A stretch of DNA of 64,000 nt, taken from DATKXU01 sp035528905. GTDB lineage: Bacteria; Armatimonadota; UBA5829; DTJY01. The notes below the pieces were generated by a model. That model was not told the DNA's origin and made no database searches. It worked only from the letters and a program-made list of their open reading frames with translations. Positions 1-8,877 of the stretch are shown piece by piece (positions within the stretch are counted from its first letter, which is position 1; every line of letters begins with the position of its first letter). The position numbers and the translations under genes were made by a program. The stretch spans positions 1 through 64,000 of the forward strand of contig DATKXU010000037.1 in the NCBI GenBank assembly GCA_035528905.1. The letters run 5' to 3'.

Positions 1-357
1 GGCTATTCCACCCATTAGCCACATATGGCTTGCCAGTACCTTCTTGAAGCTATTCGGGATGCGGCACTCGTGGAGTGCGATGCTGAATGTAAGGTCGTGC
101 CCATGGAGCACGGCGCGGCCCCCCGTCGGCCGCCGGACTAACTCGATCCCGGCGTCGTGGCAGTATTGGATGTCAATGCGCGACCGCTCGATGCTCTGGA
201 AGAGGCCGACGGATATCGCCGGCCTCTGCCAGCTATATAGGCGAAGCGTTGGTCGCACGACACCATCTGCGCACGCACGAAGAATCGCCTCGTCAGCCGC
301 CATATTGAAAGCAGCGGCCCGGTTGCCGTCCAAGATTAGTCTCCAGTGCTGCGCCAT
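1..357 (-). CDS. lplA: Lipoate-protein ligase A family protein (partial, cut by window edge)
   Basis: The first 119 residues are present; the C-terminus lies beyond the window. The protein opens MAQHWRLILDGNRAAAFNMA and contains the lipoate/biotin ligase signature RRPTGGRAVLHGHDLTFSIA at about residues 72-91. It would attach lipoate (from free lipoate or another protein) to the lysine of carrier proteins. The start codon lies inside the end of gcvPB (22-bp overlap), so the two are translationally linked. The obvious substrate is the GcvH protein three genes upstream. Confident in family; whether it is an LplA or an octanoyltransferase of the same fold (LipM/LipL type) cannot be settled without the C-terminal half. 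Confidence 0.85.
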   Translation of the reverse strand, partial: MAQHWRLILDGNRAAAFNMAADEAILRACADGVVRPTLRLYSWQRPAISVGLFQSIERSRIDIQYCHDAGIELVRRPTGGRAVLHGHDLTFSIALHECRIPNSFKKVLASHMWLMGGIA

Positions 358-1793
358 CGCAACTCCAGCTTCCTGGCCGCTCCTGCCTCATCCAGTCTGG
401 ATACCGGCGTCGTATGCGGAGCCGCGCGAACGAGTTCAGGATCGGACTCGGCCTCATGTGCGATCGCGAGCATCGCATCCGCAAAGGCATCGAGCGCTTC
501 CACGCTCTCCGTCTCGGTCGGCTCGATCATGAGCGCTTCGGGCACAATCAGCGGAAAGTAGATCGTCGGCGGGTGAAACCCATAATCCATCAGCCTCTTC
601 GCAATATCCAAGGCTTTGACGCCGTGTGCTTTCTGTCGCACAGCAGACGCCACAAACTCGTGCATGCACCGCTCGCCGTAGGGCACGTCGTAGGCTTCCG
701 CGATCCTCTTCACCAGGTAATTCGCATTCAGGACGGCGTTTTCGCTCACCGATTTCAGCCCGTCGGGCCCAACGTTTAGAATGTATGCGCAGGCCCTTAC
801 GACCACGCCGATGTTTCCATAAAACGAGTGGACTCGCCCGATGGACTCGGGCCGATCGTAATCCAAGAAGTACCGGCCGCCTTCGAAGCCGACAGTCGGC
901 ACGGGCAAGTAGGGCTCGAGGAAGCTCTTGACGGCGACAGGCCCGGATCCTGGTCCGCCGCCGCCATGAGGCGCTGAGAACGTCTTGTGCAGGTTGAAGT
1001 GCATGGCGTCGAACCCCGCATCGCCGGGACGGTGAATCCCAAGGACGGCGTTCATATTTGCGCCATCGCAATACAGTAGAGCGCCGACGTCGTGAACCAT
1101 GTGCGAAATCTCTACGATGCGGGTCTCGAACAGCCCCAGAGTGTTCGGGTTCGTGAGCATGACGGCGGCAACGTCACGCGATAGCTCAGCCGATAGCGCA
1201 GAAATGTCCACCAAACCGTCGGAGCCTGAACGCACTTTCCGTATCTGGCAGCCGCATCGTGCCGCGGTCGCAGGATTCGTGCCATGCGAGGAGTCCGGAA
1301 CTATGACGATCCGCCGATGTCCCTCCCCCACCCTCTCGTGGTGGCGCTTGAATAGCATGAGCGCTGTGAATTCGCCTTGAGCCCCGGCAGCCGGCTGTAG
1401 GGTAACCGCGTCCATGCCGCCGATCTCCGCCAGGAAGACCTGCATGTCATAGAGGAGGCGGAGCATCCCCTGCGATATGCGCTCATCCTGATATGGGTGC
1501 AGCCTGCACAGCCCAGGCAGACCAGCAATCTGTTCGTTGATTTTCGGGCTGTACTTCATGGTACACGAGCCTAAGGGATAGAAGCCCGTGTCCACACCGT
1601 AATTGAGCTGGGAAAGTCGGGTGAAGTGGCGGATGACGTGTACCTCGGTCAATTCGGGCAGCGGGAGCTCGGCGCGGAGGTTCTCCTCGCCCAAATAGTC
1701 CGCAGGCGGGCGTTCAGGCAAATCCGGCTCCGGCCAGGAAATCCCCGTTCGGCCCTGTGAGCTGTATTCGAAGATCGTCGGCTCCGTGCTCAT
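336..1793 (-). CDS. gcvPB: Glycine dehydrogenase (decarboxylating) subunit 2
   Basis: This is the C-terminal half of the split P-protein of the glycine cleavage system. It decarboxylates glycine on PLP and passes the aminomethyl group to lipoyl-GcvH. The PLP-lysine motif HFNLHKTFSAPHGGGGPG is visible near residue 270, preceded by YCDGANMNA. The length of 485 residues is normal for the split subunit. The start MSTEPTIFEY was chosen because its ATG overlaps the gcvPA stop by 4 bp (ATGA); a longer upstream extension would run back into gcvPA. It is part of the gcvT-H-PA-PB-lplA operon. Confidence 0.95.
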   Translation of the reverse strand: MSTEPTIFEYSSQGRTGISWPEPDLPERPPADYLGEENLRAELPLPELTEVHVIRHFTRLSQLNYGVDTGFYPLGSCTMKYSPKINEQIAGLPGLCRLHPYQDERISQGMLRLLYDMQVFLAEIGGMDAVTLQPAAGAQGEFTALMLFKRHHERVGEGHRRIVIVPDSSHGTNPATAARCGCQIRKVRSGSDGLVDISALSAELSRDVAAVMLTNPNTLGLFETRIVEISHMVHDVGALLYCDGANMNAVLGIHRPGDAGFDAMHFNLHKTFSAPHGGGGPGSGPVAVKSFLEPYLPVPTVGFEGGRYFLDYDRPESIGRVHSFYGNIGVVVRACAYILNVGPDGLKSVSENAVLNANYLVKRIAEAYDVPYGERCMHEFVASAVRQKAHGVKALDIAKRLMDYGFHPPTIYFPLIVPEALMIEPTETESVEALDAFADAMLAIAHEAESDPELVRAAPHTTPVSRLDEAGAARKLELRWRSTGD

Positions 1794-3130
1794 TCCGCCA
1801 ATCCCTCGACCAGCGCGTGAATCTCGGCCCTTGTTCTCCGCTCGGTCACGCAAAGGAGCATATGGCTCGCAAGGTCCGGGTAAGACTTTCCGAGATCCAG
1901 GCCGCCGATAATCCTCCGGTTGAGGAGACTCTCATTCAACTCGGCAACCGGCTTCCCTGTCCTGACCACGAACTCCTTGAAGAAGGGAGTATCAAACGGA
2001 AGCTGATACCCGGGCAGCTCTGAAATGGCCTGTGCCGCATAGTGGGCCTTTTGGAGGCATAAGTTGGCTGCCTCCCGCAGGCCGCGCTTTCCGAGTGTGC
2101 ACAGGTAGACAGCGGCCGCGAGGGCATTCAGCGCTTCGTTGGTGCAGATGTTCGACGTTGCTCGCTCCCGACGGATATGCTGCTCTCTGGTTTGCAAGGT
2201 GAGTGTGTATGCACGGCGGCCTTCCGAATCCGTCGCAGCGCCAACCAGCCGGCCCGGCATCTGACGAACGTATTTCTTCTTGCAGGCGAATATGCCCAGC
2301 AGCGGGCCGCCGAATCCCGGCGGTATCCCCAGCGGCTGGCCCTCCGCGACGCAGATATCCGCCCCGAACTCTCCGGGCGGCTTCAGAAGGCCGAGCGATA
2401 TCGGATCGAAGCAGATTATGAAGAGCGCACCCGCCTTGTGGGCCAGCGCGCCTGCTTCGCGCAGGGACTCCAACGCGCCGAAGAAATTCGGATGCTGGAT
2501 CGCTACACAGGCCGTTTCTCCGGTGACGTGCTTGGAGAGTTCTGCGAAATCGGTGGTAATGCCCGACCGACCGGCATCCACAAGTCGGTTCCCCGAGGCC
2601 CAGGCATATGTGCGCATCGTTTCGCGGTAGGCCGGATGGACGCAGTTCGAGACTACCCATTTGGCGCGGCCCGTAATGCTCGACGCCATTAAGGCAGCCT
2701 CTGCCAGGGCCGTGGCGCCGTCGTACATCGAGGCATTCGCAACCTCCATCCCAGTGAGCTGGCAGACGAGGGTCTGAAACTCGAATATCGCTTGGAGGTT
2801 GCCCTGGCTGATCTCGGGCTGATAAGGCGTGTAGGACGTATAGAACTCTGACCTGCCGATAACGGCTGCGACCGTAGAGGGTATGTAGTGGTCGTAAATC
2901 CCTGCGCCCAGGAAGCTGGCGTAGGCATGAAGGTCGGCGTTCTCGCGACTCAGGTCATCCGCGTATCGCTCGAGCTCCATCTCGCTGAGAGGCCCGGGGA
3001 TGTCGAGCGGCCTGTCAAGCACAAGTGATCGCGGGACCTGCTCAAACAATTCAAAGACGTCGCTCGCCCCGATCGAGGCGAGCATTCGACGCCGATCAGC
3101 ATCTGTATTCGGAATGTGCTGCAAACTCAA
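1790..3130 (-). CDS. gcvPA: Glycine dehydrogenase (decarboxylating) subunit 1
   Basis: This is the N-terminal half of the split glycine decarboxylase, 446 residues and of typical length. The family-typical stretch YIPSTVAAVIGRSEFYTSYT appears near residue 83, along with YQPEISQGNLQAIFEFQT. It forms a heterotetramer with GcvPB and shapes the active-site cavity. The start overlaps the gcvH stop by 4 bp and the end overlaps the gcvPB start by 4 bp, indicating coupled translation in one operon. Confidence 0.95.
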   Translation of the reverse strand: MSLQHIPNTDADRRRMLASIGASDVFELFEQVPRSLVLDRPLDIPGPLSEMELERYADDLSRENADLHAYASFLGAGIYDHYIPSTVAAVIGRSEFYTSYTPYQPEISQGNLQAIFEFQTLVCQLTGMEVANASMYDGATALAEAALMASSITGRAKWVVSNCVHPAYRETMRTYAWASGNRLVDAGRSGITTDFAELSKHVTGETACVAIQHPNFFGALESLREAGALAHKAGALFIICFDPISLGLLKPPGEFGADICVAEGQPLGIPPGFGGPLLGIFACKKKYVRQMPGRLVGAATDSEGRRAYTLTLQTREQHIRRERATSNICTNEALNALAAAVYLCTLGKRGLREAANLCLQKAHYAAQAISELPGYQLPFDTPFFKEFVVRTGKPVAELNESLLNRRIIGGLDLGKSYPDLASHMLLCVTERRTRAEIHALVEGLAE

Positions 3131-3507
3131 TGCTCCTGGACAAACTCCTCGTATTCCTCTTCATTCATTAGGTGTGCGATCTCGTTTGGATCTTCCAACT
3201 TGATGATTACCATCCAGCCGGCGCCGTATGGGTCTTCGTTTACCAGCTCGGGCGTCTCAGGCAGCTCCTCGTTTACCTCAACTATCTCGCCGCTCGCCGG
3301 CGCGACCAAGTCTGACACTGTCTTGACTGATTCAATAGCTCCGAATGCTTCGCCAGCACGCACAGTTGTTCCCACCCGCGGGAGTTCGAGGTACACTATA
3401 TCGCCCAGCTCCGACTCCGCATGGTCAGTGATCCCAATGGTGACTAGCTCACCCGCAGCCTTGATCCACTCGTGTGTATTGGTAAACTTTAGCTCCTTAG
3501 TTTGCAC
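3127..3507 (-). CDS. gcvH: Glycine cleavage system H protein
   Basis: This is the lipoyl carrier protein of glycine cleavage, 126 residues. The lipoylation site is Lys62 in the motif AIESVKTVSD, and the usual start pattern FTNTHEWIK is present. It shuttles the aminomethyl group between P, T and L proteins. The L protein (dihydrolipoamide dehydrogenase) is not in this window. It overlaps gcvT upstream by 11 bp and gcvPA downstream by 4 bp. The downstream lipoate ligase is its likely modifying enzyme. Confidence 0.96.
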   Translation of the reverse strand: MQTKELKFTNTHEWIKAAGELVTIGITDHAESELGDIVYLELPRVGTTVRAGEAFGAIESVKTVSDLVAPASGEIVEVNEELPETPELVNEDPYGAGWMVIIKLEDPNEIAHLMNEEEYEEFVQEH

Positions 3508-4630
3508 CTATAACCCCTTTCGCTGCATCTGCGGCGGCCGGCGTGCCGCGTTTGGATCTGTAGAAGGGAGTCGATACAACATTGCACGTACAGGGCTTCC
3601 CTCTGATCTGAACCTCTACTCCGGCGCCCTGTTCTGCATGTGACGGCTCCAAATACGCCATAGCGATCCCCTTTCCGAGAGTGGGCGAGAATGTTCCGCT
3701 GGTGACGTACCCGATGCGCAGCCCCGCCAGGGTGACGTCGTAGCCATGCCGCGGTACACAGCGCTCTACAGCCTCTAGGCCGACCAGGAGTCGCTTTGGT
3801 CCTTCCCTGCTCGCCTGAAGTATTGCTTCCTTGCCGAGGAACTCAGGTTTCGCGAATTTTACCACCCAGAGCAGTCGCGCGTCAACGGGCGTGGTCGTGC
3901 GGGTAAGTTCATGCCCGTACAGCGGGTAGCCGGCCTCAAGTCTCAGGACGTCCCGCGCGCCCAATCCTGCGGGTTCAGCGCCGAAGCCGCGCCCCGAGTC
4001 CACCACCAGCGTCCATACCTTGGGGCAGTCCGCCGCCGAGCAGAATATCTCAAACCCGTCCTCGCCCGTGTAGCCGGTCCTGGCGATCCAGCACTCGGTA
4101 TCCCCTACCCTGCCGCGTTTTACCACGAATCTGGGTAGTGTGCTGATGTCAAAGTCCACCACCGGCTGCAGCAGGTCGCTCGATGCCGGGCCCTGTACGC
4201 TGACAAGACCCGTCTCAGGCGATCTGTTCTCACACTCCGCGCCTGGCCGCCCATGCTGCTGAATCCATGTGAAATCAGACTCGGTGTTACCCGCGTTGAC
4301 GACCAGCATATACAAGTCGCCGTCCAGCCTATACACGATCAGATCGTCGAGAACGCCGCCGTCCTCCTCACACATGAGTGTGTACTGCGCCTGGCCCACC
4401 TGCAGAACGGACGCGTCGTTGGCGGTCAAGAATTGGAGCCAACCGAGAGCTCCCGGCCCGCGCACGAACAATTCCCCCATATGAGAGACATCGAAGATCC
4501 CGGCGGAGCAGCGCACGGCCTGTACCTCTCGCGCAATGCCGGAATAATACAGGGGCATTTCCCAGCCCCCGAATTCCGTCATCTTCGCGCCGAGCCGGCA
4601 GTGTTCATCGTACAGCGGCGTTCGCATCAT
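3497..4630 (-). CDS. gcvT: Aminomethyltransferase (glycine cleavage T protein)
   Basis: The T protein transfers the methylene group from aminomethyl-lipoyl-GcvH to tetrahydrofolate and releases ammonia. The N-terminus MMRTPLYDEHCRLGAKMTEFG is characteristic; also visible are GIFDVSHMGE, the folate-site region RTGYTGEDGFEIF and VSSGTFSP-like YVTSGTFSPTLGKGIAMAYL near the end. The length of 377 residues is slightly above the common 360-370. Two ATG codons lie in tandem at the start; a GGGGGA ribosome site sits about 9 nt upstream. It is the first gene of the gcv group proper, 51 bp downstream of the homocysteine methyltransferase gene. Confidence 0.95.
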   Translation of the reverse strand: MMRTPLYDEHCRLGAKMTEFGGWEMPLYYSGIAREVQAVRCSAGIFDVSHMGELFVRGPGALGWLQFLTANDASVLQVGQAQYTLMCEEDGGVLDDLIVYRLDGDLYMLVVNAGNTESDFTWIQQHGRPGAECENRSPETGLVSVQGPASSDLLQPVVDFDISTLPRFVVKRGRVGDTECWIARTGYTGEDGFEIFCSAADCPKVWTLVVDSGRGFGAEPAGLGARDVLRLEAGYPLYGHELTRTTTPVDARLLWVVKFAKPEFLGKEAILQASREGPKRLLVGLEAVERCVPRHGYDVTLAGLRIGYVTSGTFSPTLGKGIAMAYLEPSHAEQGAGVEVQIRGKPCTCNVVSTPFYRSKRGTPAAADAAKGVIGAN

Positions 4631-4681
4631 CTGCTATTTCCCCCAAGATCGTGCATGAAACACCCGCGCAGGCTCGACAAG

Positions 4682-5560
4682 TCAATCTTGCAGCTTTTGG
4701 AGGCTAGCCGCCATAGCGCGTATGTGCTCGGGCGTGCTTCCACAACAAGCGCCAATTATATTCACGCCCAGCCGGGCGAACTCGACGGCGTAACTGGCCA
4801 TCTCCTCGGGCGTACTGTCGTAGACTGTTCGCCCTTCGACCAGCCTTGGAAGGCCGGCGTTCGGCTGAGCAATGACGATTCCGGACGAGGCCTCCCGCAT
4901 CTGACGGATGATCTCGAGCGTTTCCGTTGGACCGAGGCCGCAGTTCGCCCCGACGCCGCTGGCGCCGGCTTTGGTCAGCTCTACAACCGCTGCGACCGGG
5001 TCTACTCCCATCATGGTACGTCCGCCGGTGTCAAACGCCATCGTGCAGAAGCATGGTATGCCGCTGCTCAGGGCACCGGCGAGCGCGGCCTTGGCCTCCT
5101 CTAAATCGGAAAAGGTCTCTATGAGAATCACGTCGGCGCCCGCCTGCGCCTGTGCGACTGCTTGTTCCGCAAACGCTTCGACGGCCTCACCGAAACTCAA
5201 ATTTCCCAGGGGCTCGAGGAATTCCCCGGTCGGCCCGATGGATCCGGCGACGAAGATCTCAGGCCCTGCGACTTCCCTCGCTATAGCCACCCCGGCTGAG
5301 TTAAGCTCCCTGGCACGCTCCGCAATTCCATATGGCGCTAACTTCAGGCGGTTCGCGCCGAAAGTATTCGTGCTGATTATGCGAGAGCCAGCCTCGATGT
5401 AGGCCGCGTGGATCTGCGCAATCGCATCCGGCCGCTCGACGTTCCAGAGCTCAGGACATGCCCCGGCTGGCAGTCCATGAGCCTGAAGCATGGTTCCCAT
5501 CGCACCATCGCAGAGCACCGGATGCGTTATGGCCAACTCGATTAAGCTCTTTCCCCTCAT
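4682..5560 (-). CDS. Homocysteine S-methyltransferase family protein
   Basis: This is a zinc-dependent homocysteine methyltransferase barrel of 292 residues, equivalent to the N-terminal module of cobalamin methionine synthase MetH. The N-terminal motif LCDGAMGTMLQ and the zinc-binding cysteines in GANCG (about residue 205) and GACCGSTPEHI (about residue 271) are all present. No folate, cobalamin or reactivation domains follow, so it is either a stand-alone methyltransferase or one part of a split methionine synthase. Its place directly upstream of gcvT, which supplies methylene-tetrahydrofolate, suggests a role in one-carbon metabolism. That link is inferred from context. Confidence 0.9.
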   Translation of the reverse strand: MRGKSLIELAITHPVLCDGAMGTMLQAHGLPAGACPELWNVERPDAIAQIHAAYIEAGSRIISTNTFGANRLKLAPYGIAERARELNSAGVAIAREVAGPEIFVAGSIGPTGEFLEPLGNLSFGEAVEAFAEQAVAQAQAGADVILIETFSDLEEAKAALAGALSSGIPCFCTMAFDTGGRTMMGVDPVAAVVELTKAGASGVGANCGLGPTETLEIIRQMREASSGIVIAQPNAGLPRLVEGRTVYDSTPEEMASYAVEFARLGVNIIGACCGSTPEHIRAMAASLQKLQD

Positions 5561-5569
5561 TTCTTAGCT

Positions 5570-6013
5570 CTACGATCCGCCTTGCATCAAAGCCTGCATT
5601 ATATCAATCCTGCTCACGATGCCGACCGGCTTGCCATTTCTCACTACGGGCAGCCACCTGACCTTCTTGAGGATTACGGTTGACGCCGCCTTAAGCAGAC
5701 TCGCATCTTCCTCCAGGGCGACCACGTTCGTCGTCATGATGCTGCTGACCGCATTATCCCGCACTTGATAGATGCGGGATTGCATCAGGCCAGGATCAAG
5801 GAAGGATGCATCGGCAGAGATTATGTCCTCGTATGTCGGCAGCATACCCTTGATGATATCGTGCTCGGTGACTATGCCCACGAGGTCGCCCTGGTCATCC
5901 ACCACAGGCAGGCCGCTGATCCGATGGCTGCTCAGAAGCGCTATGGCTTCCCGCAAAGTAGCCTCCCGATCGATTGTGATCGCCGGGCTCCTCATGAAAT
6001 CCTTCGCTGTCAT
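5570..6013 (-). CDS. CBS-domain pair protein
   Basis: This is a stand-alone tandem CBS (Bateman) module of 147 residues. The first repeat is MTAKDFMRSPAITIDREATL through GLPVVDDQGDLVGIVTEHDI; the second includes SIMTTNVVALEEDASL and WLPVVRNGKPVGIVSRIDIM. Such modules bind adenosine nucleotides or S-adenosylmethionine and act as metabolic sensors. A strong ribosome site (GGAGGTGAT) lies 10 nt upstream of the ATG. It sits 9 bp before the homocysteine methyltransferase gene, so sensing SAM or AMP for that pathway is possible but unproven. Confidence 0.9.
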   Translation of the reverse strand: MTAKDFMRSPAITIDREATLREAIALLSSHRISGLPVVDDQGDLVGIVTEHDIIKGMLPTYEDIISADASFLDPGLMQSRIYQVRDNAVSSIMTTNVVALEEDASLLKAASTVILKKVRWLPVVRNGKPVGIVSRIDIMQALMQGGS

Positions 6014-6039
6014 AGGGACATCACCTCCGGAACGCGAAG

Positions 6040-7092
6040 TTAGGAGTCGGTTGAGCCCTCGCCCGCTGAAAGGCCCTGCATTGCCATGTGAGCCAGCACG
6101 AAGCAGATGCAGGACTCAGCTCCCTGGTTTAGGTTGACGCCCTCCGGCGTGATCGCGTCGCAGCACCCTTTTGTCGTGGGGTCGTATACCCAGACTCCTG
6201 ATCTATTATTGCCAAAGAACCAGTCATGTGCGATTCGTGCCAGATCAAGATACTCCTTGGCGCCAAGCAGCTCATATGCCCTGACGTACAGACAGACGGC
6301 ATATCCTGCGTCAATGCTCTGCTGGTCGTACCACGCACGCTTTCCGCCGCGCATGTACCATCCATCGTTGCCTATGATCTCCAGACGATCGTTCAGTATC
6401 AAGTTGTCCGTCAGGAATTGGATAGTCCTCACTGCGGCGTCCCTATACGCTTTGCGTCCGGTCACCTCAGTGGCAACCAGCATTGCCAGCGGGAGGATTG
6501 CGTTTCCATAGGTCAGATACGGCTCGTACCACTGCCAATCCTTGTCGCCGTACGTGCGCAGACCGACCAGAAGCGAGTTGGCCAATGCGTCAATCTTGTC
6601 GCCCAGACCGTCCCGATCCCTATTTCCCCGAAGATAGTCAGCCATGCCCAGCATGGAGTACGCTTTCGCCCGAGGGCTGTTCAGATCCCCTACCCAAGCA
6701 ATACTGTCATCGAACAGTTTCCTGGCGACTATCCGGACGTTCTCCGGGAGCTTGCTCGATGCAGCGTATCCGCACGCCCAAATAGCTCTGCCGTAGCAAT
6801 CCTCGGTTCTCTCGTCGTCCACGAACGTTCTGTCGAATGCCATGCTCTCCCTGAACTTGTGGTCGGGGCTCTGCGCGTAGTGGAGATAGCTGAGATACGT
6901 GATAGCCAGGTCGAGATCGGCACGCTCGCCTGTGCGCTTGTAGTGCTGGGCGGCTACAATCAGCGCCCTGGCGTTGTCGTCCGTGGTGTAACCAAGGCGG
7001 CGATTCGGCACACTGTGGACGGCATGCTGGATGACGCCGGCACAGTCGGTCATCGTGCGAAGGTAGGAAAGATCAACGATCGGGTAGCCCAT
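6040..7092 (-). CDS. Alpha/alpha-barrel glycoside-hydrolase-like protein, partner of the upstream glycosyltransferase
   Basis: This 350-residue protein has the repeated helical-hairpin pattern of (alpha/alpha)6-barrel carbohydrate enzymes. Examples are LGYTTDDNARALIVAAQ near residue 33, WQWYEPYLTYGNAILPLAML near residue 186, and WYDQQSIDAGYAVCLYVRAYELLG. No signal peptide is visible. In other bacteria this kind of domain is found fused to, or next to, family-4 glycosyltransferases, and here its start touches the stop of exactly such a gene by 1 bp. Its catalytic activity is not established; a role in glycan synthesis or trimming with that transferase is inferred. Confidence 0.7.
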   Translation of the reverse strand: MGYPIVDLSYLRTMTDCAGVIQHAVHSVPNRRLGYTTDDNARALIVAAQHYKRTGERADLDLAITYLSYLHYAQSPDHKFRESMAFDRTFVDDERTEDCYGRAIWACGYAASSKLPENVRIVARKLFDDSIAWVGDLNSPRAKAYSMLGMADYLRGNRDRDGLGDKIDALANSLLVGLRTYGDKDWQWYEPYLTYGNAILPLAMLVATEVTGRKAYRDAAVRTIQFLTDNLILNDRLEIIGNDGWYMRGGKRAWYDQQSIDAGYAVCLYVRAYELLGAKEYLDLARIAHDWFFGNNRSGVWVYDPTTKGCCDAITPEGVNLNQGAESCICFVLAHMAMQGLSAGEGSTDS

Positions 7093-8432
7093 CAGGCAGG
7101 TCCGCTCCTGTCGGTTCTATTGCGATCGAGCTTGGAGGCTGGCACGGCTATGACTCCTCTTGAGAGTGTGCGGATACTGTGGAACAGATCCAGGTAATCT
7201 ATGGCTACGTTGAACCAGGCCGCGCGGCGCCCATACTTGTGAGCGCGCGCTTCCATCTCCTCACGGAAGCTCGGGGTTGACAGGATGTAGTGAACAGCCT
7301 CTGCAATCTCGCCTGGGCTGCGGAACTCAACCAGCATCCCCCTCCCCTTTGACAGCACTTCCTCTGCATACAGATATGGCGTGGAGACTATGGCTTTTCC
7401 GCAACCGAGCGCGTAGGCAAGTGTGCCGCTGACTATCTGGTCGCGGTTTATGTAGGGCGTGATGTACACGTCCGTGGCGCACAGGTAGTTGATTAGCTCC
7501 TCAGCCATGAGATACCTGTTGTTGAAGCGAACGTGCTGTTCCAATCCAAGATCAGCGACTAGCTCGAGAAGTTCGCTCCGGTAGCTTTCGCCCTCGTAGT
7601 TTCTTACTCCTGGATGCGTCTCGCCCAGCACCAAGTACAAGGCGTCCGGGTGTTTCTCGAGTATGAGAGGCATCGCCCGAATAGCATATTCGATGCCCTT
7701 GCCTCGATTGATCAACCCAAAACTAGAGAACACAGGTCTGTCGCTTATTCCCAGAGACTTCTTGACCGTAGAGGCGCTGAGCCTGTGTACGTTCGGCACT
7801 CCATGTCGGATGACGACAATCTTCTCCGGTGGGACGCCGTAGTTTTCGATCAACATCTGCTTGCCCATCTTCACCATGACCACCACGGCGCTGCACAGTC
7901 CGGCTATCTCCCTTACTATGCGGCGCTGGTTAGGATAAGGACTGAACAAGACCGTATGCAGCGTCGTCACCACCGGCTTGCGCAGTCTTCGGAGAAACTC
8001 TAGTATGTATTCGCCGTCTTGGCCTCCGAAAATGCCGTATTCGTGCTGAACGTTGACCACGGAAACATGTGACTGATTGAGGAACTCTGCGGCGTCGAGA
8101 TATGAGTGCAGGTCAGGCTTGCGGATTTGGAATTTCACGATCTTGGGGAAGGGTTCGATGTCCACCACTCCGCCGACAGCGACTACCGTCGGATCTGAGA
8201 AGGGCGTATACTTCGAAATGGCGCTGGCCAAATCTCGAGTAAAAGTTGCAATCCCACATTCCTGCGGAGGGTAAGTTGCCACATATGCTATATCAATGTG
8301 GTTCAGCACCCCGCGCAGGAATTTGAACATCTTAAGATCTTCGCGCTTCCATCCATCCCTTTCCGAAGACTCATCGGTGGACGCCGGCGCCTCTGCGGGC
8401 GTCGGTTCAACTGGTCTGGCCTCTCTTGCCAT
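7092..8432 (-). CDS. Glycosyltransferase family 4 (GT-B fold)
   Basis: This is a cytoplasmic GT-B glycosyltransferase of 446 residues. The N-terminal domain contains YPPQECGIATFTRDLASAIS, and the C-terminal domain contains SSFGLINRGKGIEYAIRAMP, the nucleotide-sugar region YLCATDVYITPYINRDQIVSGTL and the site IVSTPYLYAEEVLSKGRGMLV. A roughly 35-residue acidic, proline-rich N-terminal extension precedes the fold. It is retained because a GGAG ribosome site lies 7 nt before its ATG. Donor and acceptor are unknown. It is co-transcribed with the alpha/alpha-barrel protein that follows. Confidence 0.88.
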   Translation of the reverse strand: MAREARPVEPTPAEAPASTDESSERDGWKREDLKMFKFLRGVLNHIDIAYVATYPPQECGIATFTRDLASAISKYTPFSDPTVVAVGGVVDIEPFPKIVKFQIRKPDLHSYLDAAEFLNQSHVSVVNVQHEYGIFGGQDGEYILEFLRRLRKPVVTTLHTVLFSPYPNQRRIVREIAGLCSAVVVMVKMGKQMLIENYGVPPEKIVVIRHGVPNVHRLSASTVKKSLGISDRPVFSSFGLINRGKGIEYAIRAMPLILEKHPDALYLVLGETHPGVRNYEGESYRSELLELVADLGLEQHVRFNNRYLMAEELINYLCATDVYITPYINRDQIVSGTLAYALGCGKAIVSTPYLYAEEVLSKGRGMLVEFRSPGEIAEAVHYILSTPSFREEMEARAHKYGRRAAWFNVAIDYLDLFHSIRTLSRGVIAVPASKLDRNRTDRSGPA

Positions 8433-8526
8433 GTGTGTACTCCAGATCCCTCACGGCCGACACTTGGCGCCTTCTCGCACCCTCTCGGACCGGTCCTACC
8501 TTTGCCTAAGAGCGACGATCCATTGT

Positions 8527-8877
8527 CTAGCTCGACAGGCTGCGGACCGCCTCAGCCTCGTCATCGAAAACCGAGAACACCTTACTTAAGCCCGTAATGC
8601 TGAGCACCTTGCGTATCTGCGGGCCTGCCCCGGAGAGAGCGAGTCCTCCGTCGTGTTCGTTGATGCGGCGAAGGCCCCCTACCAGTGTTCCCAACCCGGA
8701 ACTGTCTATATAGCTGACCTTTGCCATACTGATTACTACATTCCGATCGCCCGCCTTCAGCAAGTCATTTATCGCATCCCGAAGCTTCGCGCATGTGTAG
8801 CCGTCAACATCACCTGTCAGGTCAACAACCGGAACCTTGCCCGTCCTCCGAATCTTGACGTCGAGATCAGCATCCAT
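8527..8877 (-). CDS. STAS-domain anti-sigma factor antagonist
   Basis: This is a single STAS domain of 116 residues, as in SpoIIAA/RsbV. The phosphorylatable serine lies in the motif VSYIDSSGLGTLVGGLRRI near residue 57. Such proteins release a sigma factor by binding its anti-sigma kinase partner when unphosphorylated. The start MDADLDVKIR was chosen because a GGAAGGAG ribosome site precedes it by 8 nt. No partner kinase or phosphatase gene is in the window. It is the most upstream gene of the minus-strand cluster that runs to position 1. Confidence 0.9.
   Translation of the reverse strand: MDADLDVKIRRTGKVPVVDLTGDVDGYTCAKLRDAINDLLKAGDRNVVISMAKVSYIDSSGLGTLVGGLRRINEHDGGLALSGAGPQIRKVLSITGLSKVFSVFDDEAEAVRSLSS

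Noticed and set aside
2177..2692. Plus-strand open frame within gcvPA considered as an overlapping gene
   Set aside because: It is fully contained in a well-conserved gene on the other strand and has no features of its own.
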